A DNA stretch of 64,000 nt from Nymphaea colorata (Eukaryota > Streptophyta > Magnoliopsida > Nymphaeales > Nymphaeaceae), in assembly GCF_008831285.2 (NCBI RefSeq), contig NC_045141.1, positions 17,966,106-18,030,105 on the forward strand, given 5' to 3'. Every line of letters begins with the position of its first letter. Position 1 is the first letter of the stretch. The translations under genes and the position numbers were made by a program. Shown piece by piece: positions 49,675 through 60,300 of the stretch. The notes below the pieces were generated by a model, which was not told the origin of the DNA, searched no databases, and saw nothing but the letters and a program-made list of their open reading frames with translations.

Positions 49675-51787
49675 CTTGTGCCACTTGATGGCACCGGTAG
49701 AAAATCTTGGCACATTGCTAAGGGTTTTTGAGATATTAAAATATGAAATATTAAAGTGTTTAAATATGAATGAAGATCGAACTGGGTACCCAACAGACAT
49801 AAGGTTGACAGTTCAGCCCAATAACAAAGCAGGCCAGGCTTGAGCTGTCAGGCAAGTGCTTCAGGCGGCATGAGCCTAACTTTGTCGAGCTTTGGGCCGG
49901 CCGACCTTAACATTGACCGGAGGCCTGATGTGCGCATCAAGCGAGCTGGACCAACCCGGACTTGACTCGATAAACGAAAACGGCCAAGATCGCAGGATCA
50001 TATCGAACCCACTAGACAACCTACTCGTGCCAACTCAATTATTGTGGTCAAGCCAGCTGTCTTGAATACATGTACATAAGATGAAACCTACAACTTGAGT
50101 TTATATATGTATGAGAGGAGTACGTTTCACCTACTTGCAGATGAATGGAAGAAAATAAATTGGTTCTCTTGGGCCCATGCATCTAATGCAATTTCATGTG
50201 CATGAACTGTGACTCTTTAGGGGCGGACATGTGAAAGTTGGTAATTAAAGATGAAGGCCAATGGAGTTGGCACATGGGGAGATTGATATGGCAACCAACG
50301 CTGCCTTAGTAATTGTCACGCATTGAAGAAGAAAGTTGGTCGTTTGATTACTCGGAATTTGAAATCGTGGATTCGACTTGTCATGCTTTGGTGATCCTAA
50401 GTCAGACATAGGCAACACACTTTATTTTACTTTTCTGCATTGAAAAAAATGTTGGATCTAAACTTGAAAGGAAACAAATCCACGGTTCTTCAATTTTTAA
50501 GATCTTAAATTAACACACTTATGGTGATTGCCTGATCCGGGTCCAGTTTCCGAGGGTTGTCTTCTTGCCAGTGTTCATTGCTCCACCAGTTCCCATAAGT
50601 GGGTTCTGCTCTCGTTGGATCGAGCTGGGTCACCAAATCCCTCACCCGGATCCAAATCATTGCTGGTGCACGCGCATCCATAATGTCTCTGATTGCGAAC
50701 TAACTTAGGTCAACCGTTCTGTCGCTTTTTAACGATATATAAATATAGAATAATACGTAAAGGTGGCGTAATTTGGCATAATTTGAATAAGACGATAGTT
50801 TGAGCAGTTTGCTTTCAAACAACGTCCCCCGCTTGTGGACGATATTGCGGCACAGTCCCTTCCGTAGCTAATTTTGTGAAGCACAAAAAATATTAGAAAC
50901 TTCTCTTAGAATGGTTAAACTTAACTAAGCGAAGCAACGGTTGGCTGCGTCGCTAAAATCAAACCCTAACCGCCTGAGTCCCTGACTTCACCTAATTCCG
51001 ACAAGAAATAAAAAAGATCCAGCTTGTTTCTTTGAGAATGAATTCATTAAAATGGGTCCCTTTGCTTCTCCCCTTAACAGAAGAGCAGAACTGTCATTTT
51101 GTTCCTGTCATGATAGATTGGCCGCCTTTTCTCTCTTTTTCCAGAATACCATTTTTCAGAGAGAATATTTAAAAAAGTAAGCATAAGACAGTCAAAGTTT
51201 TCGAATCCAGACACATTAAAACTGTAACTAAAATTGTTTAATTACCATTCAGTACCCGTGCAATCTTAAATTTTTCAGATAGCAGTCTTGCCTTTCTATG
51301 GACTGTTTAGTTAGAAATCCTGCTTTGTTTCAAGCGCAGGGCAAACAGCATGTCTAGATTCAAAGAAGATTGCCACTCAAATCTTTTTTTATGAAGTTCA
51401 TCTATTTTTTTAAAGGTTCGTCTTCGTTGTCTTTGTTACTTTTCACATAATGCCCGCTTCATCAGGCCACAACAGCTGTTCCAACTTACGGAAAAGACAT
51501 ACAAAAGTACAGATAATAAGATACAATTAGTGACGAATAAGTTCTCTAAGTTCATTCATGCGATCTCAAACCAATGAAGCAGAATATCGCACAAGCACCC
51601 TTTTCTTTAGGATTCTTCATTCTTTTCCGTTTTTGTAAAACTTAAAGAGTTTGCGGCGCTTCTGAAACTTTTTTGAAAATATCAGCTTCTAATGCGAAGA
51701 TTTGCCACAGCAAGGAGAGGCATGGAAGGAAGGGATGGAGCCACATACGTTTCGTTGCTAGCGGGTGGGAGGGAGAGAGCTTAGGGG

Positions 51788-51795
51788 TATAAAAG
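51788..51795 (+). promoter_or_regulatory. TATA box of the AAA-ATPase gene
   Basis: TATAAAAG in a GC-richer setting, followed about 30 bp later by pyrimidine-rich sequence (CTCATCTTTCTCA at about 51808-51820), the usual setting of a plant transcription start. It predicts a leader of roughly 700 nt before the ATG at 52542. Confidence 0.6.
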
Positions 51796-51822
51796 CCGAT
51801 CCGCTCTCTCATCTTTCTCAGT

Positions 51823-51906
51823 ATGGTTTCTCCCTTCCTCTCGCTCTCTGCTCTCGATTCTGTTTGCTTTCTTCTTCGTTCGATTGAATACCATCGAATA
51901 CACTAG
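51823..51906 (+). other. Upstream ORF in the AAA-ATPase leader
   Basis: ATG at 51823 opens a 27-codon frame ending in TAG (51904-51906), upstream of the main start at 52542. If transcription starts before 51823 it could dampen translation of the ATPase. The predicted start is so close that the uORF may be excluded from the transcript, and no conservation can be judged. Confidence 0.35.
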
Positions 51907-52176
51907 ATTTCAGTTTTTCCCCCCATTTCTGATTAGTCCTGCTTCTATCTTGCTGCTGGTTTTTCTTTTCAACTGGCTTGACGAAGAAACGGGCCTTTGG
52001 ACGAAGTCTTCGAAGCGCGTTCAGCCCGTTTGGAACACCACCACCACCGCCGTCGTCATCGTCAATAAAGCGAATCTTATTCCGCAGCCGCCCAAAAGGG
52101 AAATCGAGAAGCTTGACGTTTCTCGTCACCGGTTTCACACCCATCAGCAACCTGCCCTTCTCTTCGTCATTCACTG

Positions 52177-52205
52177 AGCAGCAGCAGCAGCGGCAGCAGC
52201 AGCGC
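52177..52205 (+). repeat. (CAG)n-rich tract in the leader
   Basis: Eight CAG/CGG triplets with one interruption in the predicted 5' UTR of the AAA-ATPase gene. Confidence 0.85.
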
Positions 52206-52368
52206 AACGTTGAAGCAGAAGAAGGCTTTGTTGTATTTCTTAAAGGGACAAAAGGAAATCGATGGGTGTGTTTCGGGTATAGGCATCGAAATCTGGTTTC
52301 TTTGCGAGGCGACGAGGAAGGGAGAGGGATGGAACAGTCGGAACCCGATCATTAGGGTCCACGGCGTG

Positions 52369-52391
52369 CTCTCTCTCTCTCTCTCTCTCTC
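52369..52391. repeat. (CT)n tract in the leader
   Basis: About eleven CT units, 150 bp before the start codon. CT-rich leaders are common near plant transcription or translation starts. Confidence 0.9.
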
Positions 52392-52541
52392 CCCCTTGGG
52401 CGTCATCGTCGATTCCTCCGCGGGTTCTCCAAGGCTTTGGCCGTGGTGTCATCCATCGATTCATCGTCATCGCCGTCGTCGTGTTTCCCGTGAGAAATAC
52501 TGGCGGGGTTTCTGCGTTTTCCAGGCGGGTTGGAAGGAAAC

Positions 52542-53939
52542 ATGGCATCTGGGGACGTCTTCCTCTTCCTTTTCTGCTGCTTGCAGACACTCATCATCTC
52601 TGTCCTCCTCTTCTTCCTCATCCGGCGGAGACGTGGCGAGGATGAGCGGAGCCGATTCTACCAGTGTTACCGAATACCCGAATTCGACGGCGACGGGCTT
52701 CGCGAGAACGGACTCTACCGCCGGGTTTCCGTGTACATCAACTCGCTCCCGGCGGCCGAGGACTCCGAGCTCGCGAACCTCTATACCCCACGGAACTCGA
52801 CCGAGATGACTCTCCGCCTCGAAGCCAACCGCTCTGTGGAGGATTCGTTCCTGGGGGCCAAGATGTGGTGGAAAAACGAGGAGGACGGACAGGGGAATCG
52901 GTCCTTCGTGCTCAGCGTTCGTCGGAAGGACAAGTCGGGGCTGCTCCGGCCGTACCTCCAGCACGTCCAGGCCGTTGCCGACGAGATCACAAGCCAGAGG
53001 AAGGAGCTCCGCATCTTCAGTAACTCGGGCAAGCGGTGGCGGTCCGCTCCCTTCCGCCACCCGGCGACGTTCGAGACGGTGGCCATGGAACCCGAGGTGA
53101 AAAAGGGCCTCAAATCCGACCTAGAATCTTTCGCCAAAGGCCGCCAGTACTTCCACCGCGTTGGCCGCACATGGAAGCGCGGCTACCTCTTCTACGGCGT
53201 TTCGGGAACCGGCAAATCGACGACGATCGCGGCCATGGCAAATCTCCTCGGTTACGACCTCTACGTTATGGAACTGTCGCACATCGCAGACGATTCGGAG
53301 CTCAAGATCCTCCTCCAGCAGATCAGTGGACGCACTATTCTCGTTGTCGAGGACCTCGACGATTTCTTCCCCGGGATCGTGGGCGAGGACCCCGACGGGG
53401 GAAGGACGACCGGCGTGACGATCTCCGGCCTGCTGAATATGATGGACGGCATCTGGTCCTGTTGCGAGGAACAGAGGATCATGGTGTTGACGATGGGCAG
53501 CAAGGACGGGATCGATCCGACGGTGCTCCGTCCGGGCAGGCTCGACGTTCATATCCACTTTCCAGTCTGCACCTTTCCGGCTTTCAAAACCCTCGCCTCC
53601 AACTACCTCGGCGTGAAGGACCACAAGCTCTTCACCCACGTCGAGGAGCACCTCCAGACAGGGGCGTCCCTCACCCCGGCTGAGATCGGAGAGATCATGA
53701 TCGTCAACCGGAGCTCGCCCAGCCGAGCATTGAAGTCCGTCATCAACGCCCTGCAATCAAGTAGCCGACCGGCTAGAAAATCCGACAACGTCCACCCGAG
53801 TGAGAACTTCGCCGTATTGCCAGATTCCAGCCATAGTTTCAATTCGCTCTCGGAGTTCAGAAAGTTGTACAAGTTCCTCAGGACGAAGAGCCAAAGGAAA
53901 CCACCACAATTGTCATTCGACCATTCTAAAGAATCCTGA
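52542..53939 (+). CDS. Membrane-anchored BCS1-type AAA-ATPase, At2g46620-like
   Basis: Single-exon gene, 465 residues. The start is ATG 52542 (context AACATGGC); the frame runs a few codons upstream without another ATG. A transmembrane helix lies at about 6-27, then basic residues (28-31), an AAA-associated N-terminal domain (to about 180) and the AAA core: Walker A GVSGTGKST (219-227), Walker B TILVVEDLDD (265-274), arginine-finger segment LRPGRLD (329-335). This clade (AAA-ATPase ASD/AATP1-like, related to mitochondrial BCS1) sits on ER, mitochondrial or other membranes; roles in stress and seed biology are reported for members. Oddity: the sensor-1 position reads VLTMGSKDG, with Gly319 where family members usually carry Asn. 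Third-position GC is very high. A TATA box, a short uORF and CAG/CT tracts precede it. A possible leader acceptor (GTTTTCCAG|GCGG) at about 52524 means the leader may be spliced. Confidence 0.93.
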   Translation: MASGDVFLFLFCCLQTLIISVLLFFLIRRRRGEDERSRFYQCYRIPEFDGDGLRENGLYRRVSVYINSLPAAEDSELANLYTPRNSTEMTLRLEANRSVEDSFLGAKMWWKNEEDGQGNRSFVLSVRRKDKSGLLRPYLQHVQAVADEITSQRKELRIFSNSGKRWRSAPFRHPATFETVAMEPEVKKGLKSDLESFAKGRQYFHRVGRTWKRGYLFYGVSGTGKSTTIAAMANLLGYDLYVMELSHIADDSELKILLQQISGRTILVVEDLDDFFPGIVGEDPDGGRTTGVTISGLLNMMDGIWSCCEEQRIMVLTMGSKDGIDPTVLRPGRLDVHIHFPVCTFPAFKTLASNYLGVKDHKLFTHVEEHLQTGASLTPAEIGEIMIVNRSSPSRALKSVINALQSSSRPARKSDNVHPSENFAVLPDSSHSFNSLSEFRKLYKFLRTKSQRKPPQLSFDHSKES

Positions 53940-56749
53940 ATCAGGCAAACCGAAGAAGAGTCGTCGGCTCCTGTCGCCGGAAACTGGCGACACGCTTCGT
54001 TTTTCGACCTTTCCACTTCATCAGATTTGTTGGACGAAAGTTAAAAACAGTCCCAACTATATTTTGTTCGTTTCATTTTCCGTCTATTGATATCATCATC
54101 CTTGCTTGTAGAAATGAAAACAGAATGGTTCCTGTAGAATTAAAAGATTTTTTTTTCCAGTTCTAGAACTGATGATTGCTGCAGTGGATTCATCCAGAAC
54201 ATCCAAAAGATTTCTCGAAACCGGAAAATGGCATTTGAAGAATAGAGAAATGTTTAGTTTGGCAGTTCAAGGACGGTCGATGATTGGCGTTGGGATATTC
54301 GTTGGGAACATAGAAACGATTCTTCATTTCGTCCCGTGTGGGCTATGTGGAAACTCTATGCAGTATGGGACACTCTTTCGTGAACGAGGGGTTTGGGTCG
54401 AGAACTGTTCTTGCCCTCTGCTTTTCCGCAACTTTTTTTTCCTCTGTAACAAATGTTCTTGCTTCTTTTTCGCTGAGCGGATTCCTTCCAGCCGGAATAT
54501 TCTCATCTCTTATTTTTCTCCTCATTTGTTGCAGATTTGGGTAGACTTTTGTCTCCATCAAAAAAGAAAAGAAACTCAGAAAAATTGTGTGAAGTCTCCA
54601 ACGTGATGAGAGGGAGCGGGGTCCCATTAAAATAAAAATCTTCTGTTCGTCTTCTCCTACCATTCAATGGCCAGTTATCGATCTTCAGCTACCCAAAGAA
54701 GAATCCCACTCAAGTTAGTGGCCGATGTTTCTACCTAACGAAGATGGTTTAAGTTCCCAAGTTTTTTCAGATAATAGACTTTTAGTTATTTACCTTTCGA
54801 AAGGTTTTACATTTTTTTATTTTCAAATAAAGTTACTTGTAAACATAAGGTCTCAGTTGGTAACATAATATTATAAAGTAAGGGGCAAACTACTCTGTTC
54901 TGTCTGTGAAAAGCTGTTGATTCTATACCGTTAAAGGAGCCCTTGTTTTTAAAGGCAGCACTGTTGTAGAAGAATCTCCAATCATCATTTCCCTGTTTCC
55001 TTTTGCTCGTGTTTCCGTAAAAATAAGAAGAGAACCCATACTTTTTTTCCAACCCCTTGCTCTCTAGGCGCAAAAGAGCATGAATATAAAACTGTATTTG
55101 AAAAATATACCAAAAAAAAATTGTGAGCTGGAACAAAGTAATTGATCATTGTCTTCTCCAAATCTATCAGCCAAAAAAAAAAAAAAATTGAAAGTGGGAA
55201 GTTCAGGCCAAAGGGTGAAAGCTGATTTTTAAATCAAATTGGACCCAACAATCTAAAGACCCCAGTTCTCTACCCTTGCACTTTCTTGCTTCTTAGATCG
55301 GAGAATAATGGCGCACACGTGGACCGGGGTGCCGAGCACATGGCCTTACCAAACATGTATTTTTATACCCGTGATTTTTGGGTCCTTAGATTTGCTACAG
55401 TCGTGTGACATGAGCCGAACATATGTTATGAATTAATCACACTTACCATCGATTTGTTTTTCAAGAAAATTATCCCTTTTTATCTTTTTCTTGGTTACTC
55501 ATAGGTAAGTACACTCCTTCATTTACCCTCAGGGCTCTTTCAAAACTTAGGTGGTTTACGATACACCATTCAACTCTAATATTATGTAACCACTGTTTCT
55601 GTTTCGAGTCCAAATAAGTAGCACCTTTGAGAATCAAAATAATGAGGGTTCATAGTCACTACCACTCTAACCCCATCAGTTGTGCTATGCCCTTCGAAGA
55701 TAACTTTATTGTTGGCCAATGTGAGCTGAATGGTAAAAAAAAATAGTGTTCGGGTGAAGAGTTCACAATCCTACCACGTAAGTCCCCTTATACCTCAAGA
55801 GAGAGAGAGAAAGAAGCTGATTGAGTGATGTCCAGATGTTCTCTTTCTACATTCAATATCCAGCAAGACTGTTTATTCTAGTTGAGATCTGCCTAACTCC
55901 ATCTCCATCACAGAGAAAACAGGACAAAAGTTTGTGGTTCAGTCTTCGAAAACTGGACATCATTGAGGAAGACAAGTTCTTGGTAGGTGAGCAAAACATA
56001 CAAACGTCTAAAGAACTGCTTTATTTAACAATGTTCATGTCAATCTTTGACATTGGGAAAATCAAGAGACAGAAACAACTATTGAAAAAGATCTGCCAGC
56101 CTACCTTATTACATCATGCGGAGTGCTGCCCGTGCTCGTCTGCGTACATCCTTACTTCAGAAGCAAGCACTCTTTGGTCTTTCAGCAATTCGTGCGGCCA
56201 TCGCTGCTTTTCCATGGGCCGCCCCCACCCTTCTCTACCAATGAGAAACGATTGCATCTCAGTGGCACAAAATTTTGAGAGTCAGATTTTGAATTTTTTT
56301 TTTTCATAATTTTTTATGGAGTTTGTGTCTGATTTTTCTTTTTCTAATGGATACCAACAACAATTGTCGAAGTTGGTTTTCGAATTGCATTTGCTGTTTT
56401 TAATTCAAAGGATGTGATAAAGTTCATTTCTGTGAAGATCATTTTTGGATCCAGTTGAGTCTGTTAGAGTGGGTCGACTCAACCATAATTGCAATTCCTG
56501 TTGTTCTAAGTTGCTCAATCTGTCTCGAATTTGCCTGTGCAGGTAAGATCTTGCAGCCATTGAAAATTATAAAAGTTTGAGTGTTTGTATCAGACTTAAG
56601 ATGACAACAAATTTACATAAGCTACTTAAAGAACAAAACCATTTCCTGAAAAGCAAGGCGCTCTCATATTCCCTAGGATTCGACTCCTTCAGCTTCATGC
56701 AACTCCTCGTGAACTAAATTTGCATCGATAAGGGACGAACTTGAACATG

Positions 56750-57350
56750 GGCGTCGGTTTATTTACCAGCAGAAGCGTTCAGGAGCACGAGAGGTGGAGA
56801 GCTAGGCTGCAGAGGCCGAGGACCCCATGAACTCTTGTTCTCTTTTACTTGGCTCTCATTGGACCCACGTGCAAAATTTGCACGAATGAGCGAGCGAGCG
56901 AGCGTCTGGTTCATCCGTCCACCGGCTCCGGCACATAGCGCCATTAAAAATCGGAAGAAGAAAAAAAAGGACGAAGAAAAGAAAAGGACGTGTGCAGAGG
57001 GCGTGGGTCTCGAAAGGCAAAGATCCAGGTGGCCGCAGAAGCCACGCAACTCCCATCGATCTCGCAGGCCCACCGGCCCTGTCTGGTACGGCCTCGGCAC
57101 CTTCCTTCCTTCCTTACCACAGAAGGAGAGAGAGAGAGAGAGAGATAGGGAGAATCTCCATAAAAGAGATGACAGCAAATCCCGAGGGAAAGAAAAGGGC
57201 TCCTTCTATGAAGTGACAGGACCACGTCGTCCCATCGATTGCAACCCCGCAGCCTCTTCGTCTCACTCCGTCTTTCCCTTCCTCTTTTTACTGCAACAGC
57301 AGGAGTGCAGTTTAAGGAAGGGATTTAGAGATCGTTAAAATGGGGTCTCA
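56750..57350. other. GC-rich island without recognised gene
   Basis: Base composition shifts from AT-rich to roughly even or GC-rich, with CpG-containing repeats (GAGCGAGCGAGCGAGCG at about 56887) and an (AG)n run near 57127-57146, as at plant promoters or first exons. Frames on both strands overlap, but none looks like a known protein. It may be the 5' end of a non-coding or unrecognised transcript. Confidence 0.4.
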
Positions 57351-60300
57351 ATCCAAGTAGTGAGGAAGCTGAGGAGTTCACAGATAACTTACGCGGAAAA
57401 CTCTGTGTTTTTCTAAAGTTTGTGAATGTGATCTACAATATTATTGTGTACGGTTTCGGTTTCGTTGTTGAGTTTGACATTCTTGCACACCGGCGGTGAA
57501 ACCCCGGCGGCGGTGGACGGTGGTGGAAGTTCCCAAGCGAGGAGAGTGAGAGAGAGGGATGAGGCAGCTGGCTATGGAAATTTTTTGGGAATTTGAATCA
57601 TGTGGGCAGGCTTCGTTTGGTTGTTTTCATTTCATGATGTGCTTTGTGGGACTGATTGTGATGAAAACGTTTTGTCTTTTTGAACCATCCCCTGGTTTTC
57701 TTCCTTGTTTTGATTTTATCTCGTTATTTTCTGACTGATGCTTGGCTTGGGAAACGGACGATGAAAAAGCTCTGGGGAGGAGTGAGACAGTGATAGTGAA
57801 ACGACAGTCCCCGTGTCTCCCCACCTCTTCTTTTCCTTTCAGTCTTTTCTTTTTCACTCTGAGAAATCAAGAGCTCGGGATGGCTGCTGCGACCGTCAAT
57901 AAAATCCTCGGAATTGATTACTCCGCGCCCCTCTCTCTGACGCTCTCCCGTTATTCACGGGCCCCCGATGACATTTCTGTCCAATCCTCTCGAGAGACAG
58001 CTGAGAAATCGCGAATCGAACCAGTTCTCTTCTGCAGAGACAGATTCCTCCGGCATATCCCATTACAGGCGATCTTTCCCTCGCAAATTCTAATCAAACG
58101 ACAGAATAGTTAAAACAGTATCAAGTGGCAATTCTAATATTAGTTCGTTTCTACAAAGAAGACATCACGCATTTCATAAGAAAGATTTTCGAGAACATCG
58201 AGCATTGTGCCTCATATTGTACCAAGATTTGGTGAACAAAAGAGCCATAACTCACCTTTTTTTCAGTAAAATTAGCTGAACGTCTCGAGCTTGTTGCCTT
58301 ATTCAAGAAGGTTCAAACTGTAAACAGGGGCACAAAAGCACATTAGTTCCAGTTCCTAATAATTAACCACCTGAGACCTTCAATTTTCTTTTTTATTTAC
58401 TATATCAACGGCATCTTGAAGTTCCATACACATGTACAGGGAGTTCGCGCTATGTTCAAACGTTCAATTTTTTATTTCTCTCTGCATAATCTGACGATGG
58501 TCCCCCTAGCTACGCCTAGATAGCCTATAGGAAATAAAGAAAGAGGTAGCTCCTACTCGTTGCCGTAAATTTAAAGCACCTAAACTTTTGAGTCATTAAG
58601 TTCCACTAAAATATAATCAGTTGGCTTCAAATTTCTTCAAAAAAAAAAAAGAAAAGAAATCCTAACTTAAAAATCTATGATCTAGGAGATGATTCAACTG
58701 AACCAATTAATAGGAAGGCTTGTGCAATAATAAAGGAAAGAGATAACCAAAAGAATTGTTTGGTTAATGTCTTGGAAGACGGGTTGTCAAGATTATCTGT
58801 ATTCAAGCACCAAGAAAGTAGAACACCAACAACCAGTGATCGTCTCACTCTTTTCCAACAATATAACATTTCATTTTCCATTATGCTTCTTTCGGTTAAG
58901 ATCCTGAGCAAATATTTTGCTTTATATCGAATTATTATTCCACAAGTCCAGTCAAGCTAAGATTGTGAACTGCACTTTTGGCATTTGACGACGTGATTAT
59001 GCTAATAACATTGACTGGATAACAATGACATGCTGCATGCAGGACCAAATCATTTGATGGTTCCCAAACTTCTGCAAACAAGTTTGGTCGAAGGAGAAGA
59101 ACAAAAGTGAAAAGGATGAGGAACTTCTTCTAAGTGTCTAATTGATGCCTGAAAGCCGGTGATCCAACTACGCCATGTTTGTGCAGACTTGAAAGACCTA
59201 AATCCAGCAAAACACGGCCTTAACTGTCACCATTTGGTGGCCTTATTGTATTGTCTACCATCTTTGCGCATCCGAGCGGCCAATTTTGGCCTTGAAGTCC
59301 CCAATTGAGATGTGAGAATCATGCATTTTGCAGGATTGGAGATGCTGGAGTGTGGAGCTTGATCCCAAATTAATAAGCATCTCTCAATTTAATATGGTTG
59401 CCCATGTATTCAAGAGGTTCTGCATCTCTTACATTAATTTGTCTTGTTCAAAGTGGCAGAGCTTAAATGAAACAATGGATGCATAAAGATTCTCTGTCCT
59501 TAAAAACCATGTAAATTCTTGTGCTCTTGTGTGTTTGCTTTGCCTTTTTTATGATCTTTAGAGTCTGAGAAGGTTCTGTCTTTGAAATGATAGCCATTAA
59601 GTGCCCTTCAGTTTTTTCTTTTTCCCTTTGAAGGTGGGTTTTTCTTGGTCTGGAAAAGGTCGAAAGAAGGAAAAAGAGAGAGAGTAGCTCGATTGCTAAA
59701 TGGTCCAAAAGATTGTGCTGTCAAGGCTCTGTGTCTTAGCCCATGATGTAAATGACTTATCACTTGTCACTGATGCCAGTCATCCACAGGACCACTCTGA
59801 CGATCCCTGAAAAAATCCAAAGTTTCCCTGCACTACCACAATCAATGAAGATCACTTTCTTTTTGACATAATAGTTTGCAGGTTATGATTTGCACACAGC
59901 GAACAATCCAATGGGAAATCCAACTACATCTACACTGGAGTAAGTTGCCGAGAGGGTTGGCCCAAAGGCTGGGGAGGGGCTGATGAGCAGTCAAGTTTAT
60001 GTACTGCAAACATGGGTCACCAACATACAACTTGAAGCTTTGGCTGGAGGGGTCAGGTGGCCTTACATTTAAGGGGCCGAAAGGTTCGGTAGAATGAAAT
60101 ATTATTCCTGCTCACCCAAAACTATCTTGAAGTAAAACCAGCAATGATCAGAGTTCAAATGCCAAAATGAGAGAGCACTTGCAGACAAATGGTACCACAA
60201 ATTACATACGGATTTATAGCCTTTGGGAAAAGGATATGCATGTGTTTTCATGGTTCCTAGCCTAAGCACAAGGTCCTGGCTCACAATATCTGAATGCCCG

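Larger units (their letters stand above)
45214..51787. other. Intergenic with decayed coding traces
   Basis: The first ~300 bases should include the aldolase leader and promoter. A frameshifted coiled-coil-like fragment lies at 46730-47014, two hairpins at 48556-48587 and 49041-49083, short tandem repeats near 49645, and an (AT)n tract at 49529-49545. 49380-50050 reads like decayed repeat sequence. The last part leads into the AAA-ATPase promoter. No intact gene recognised. Confidence 0.5.

Noticed and set aside
52467-53060. 197-codon minus frame and other long frames over the AAA-ATPase
   Set aside because: They are shadows of the GC-rich ATPase coding frame, which has all AAA motifs.
55836-56309. 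Plus-strand frame of about 157 codons
   Set aside because: No known domain, ordinary AT-rich composition and no supporting start or splice signals; may be chance.
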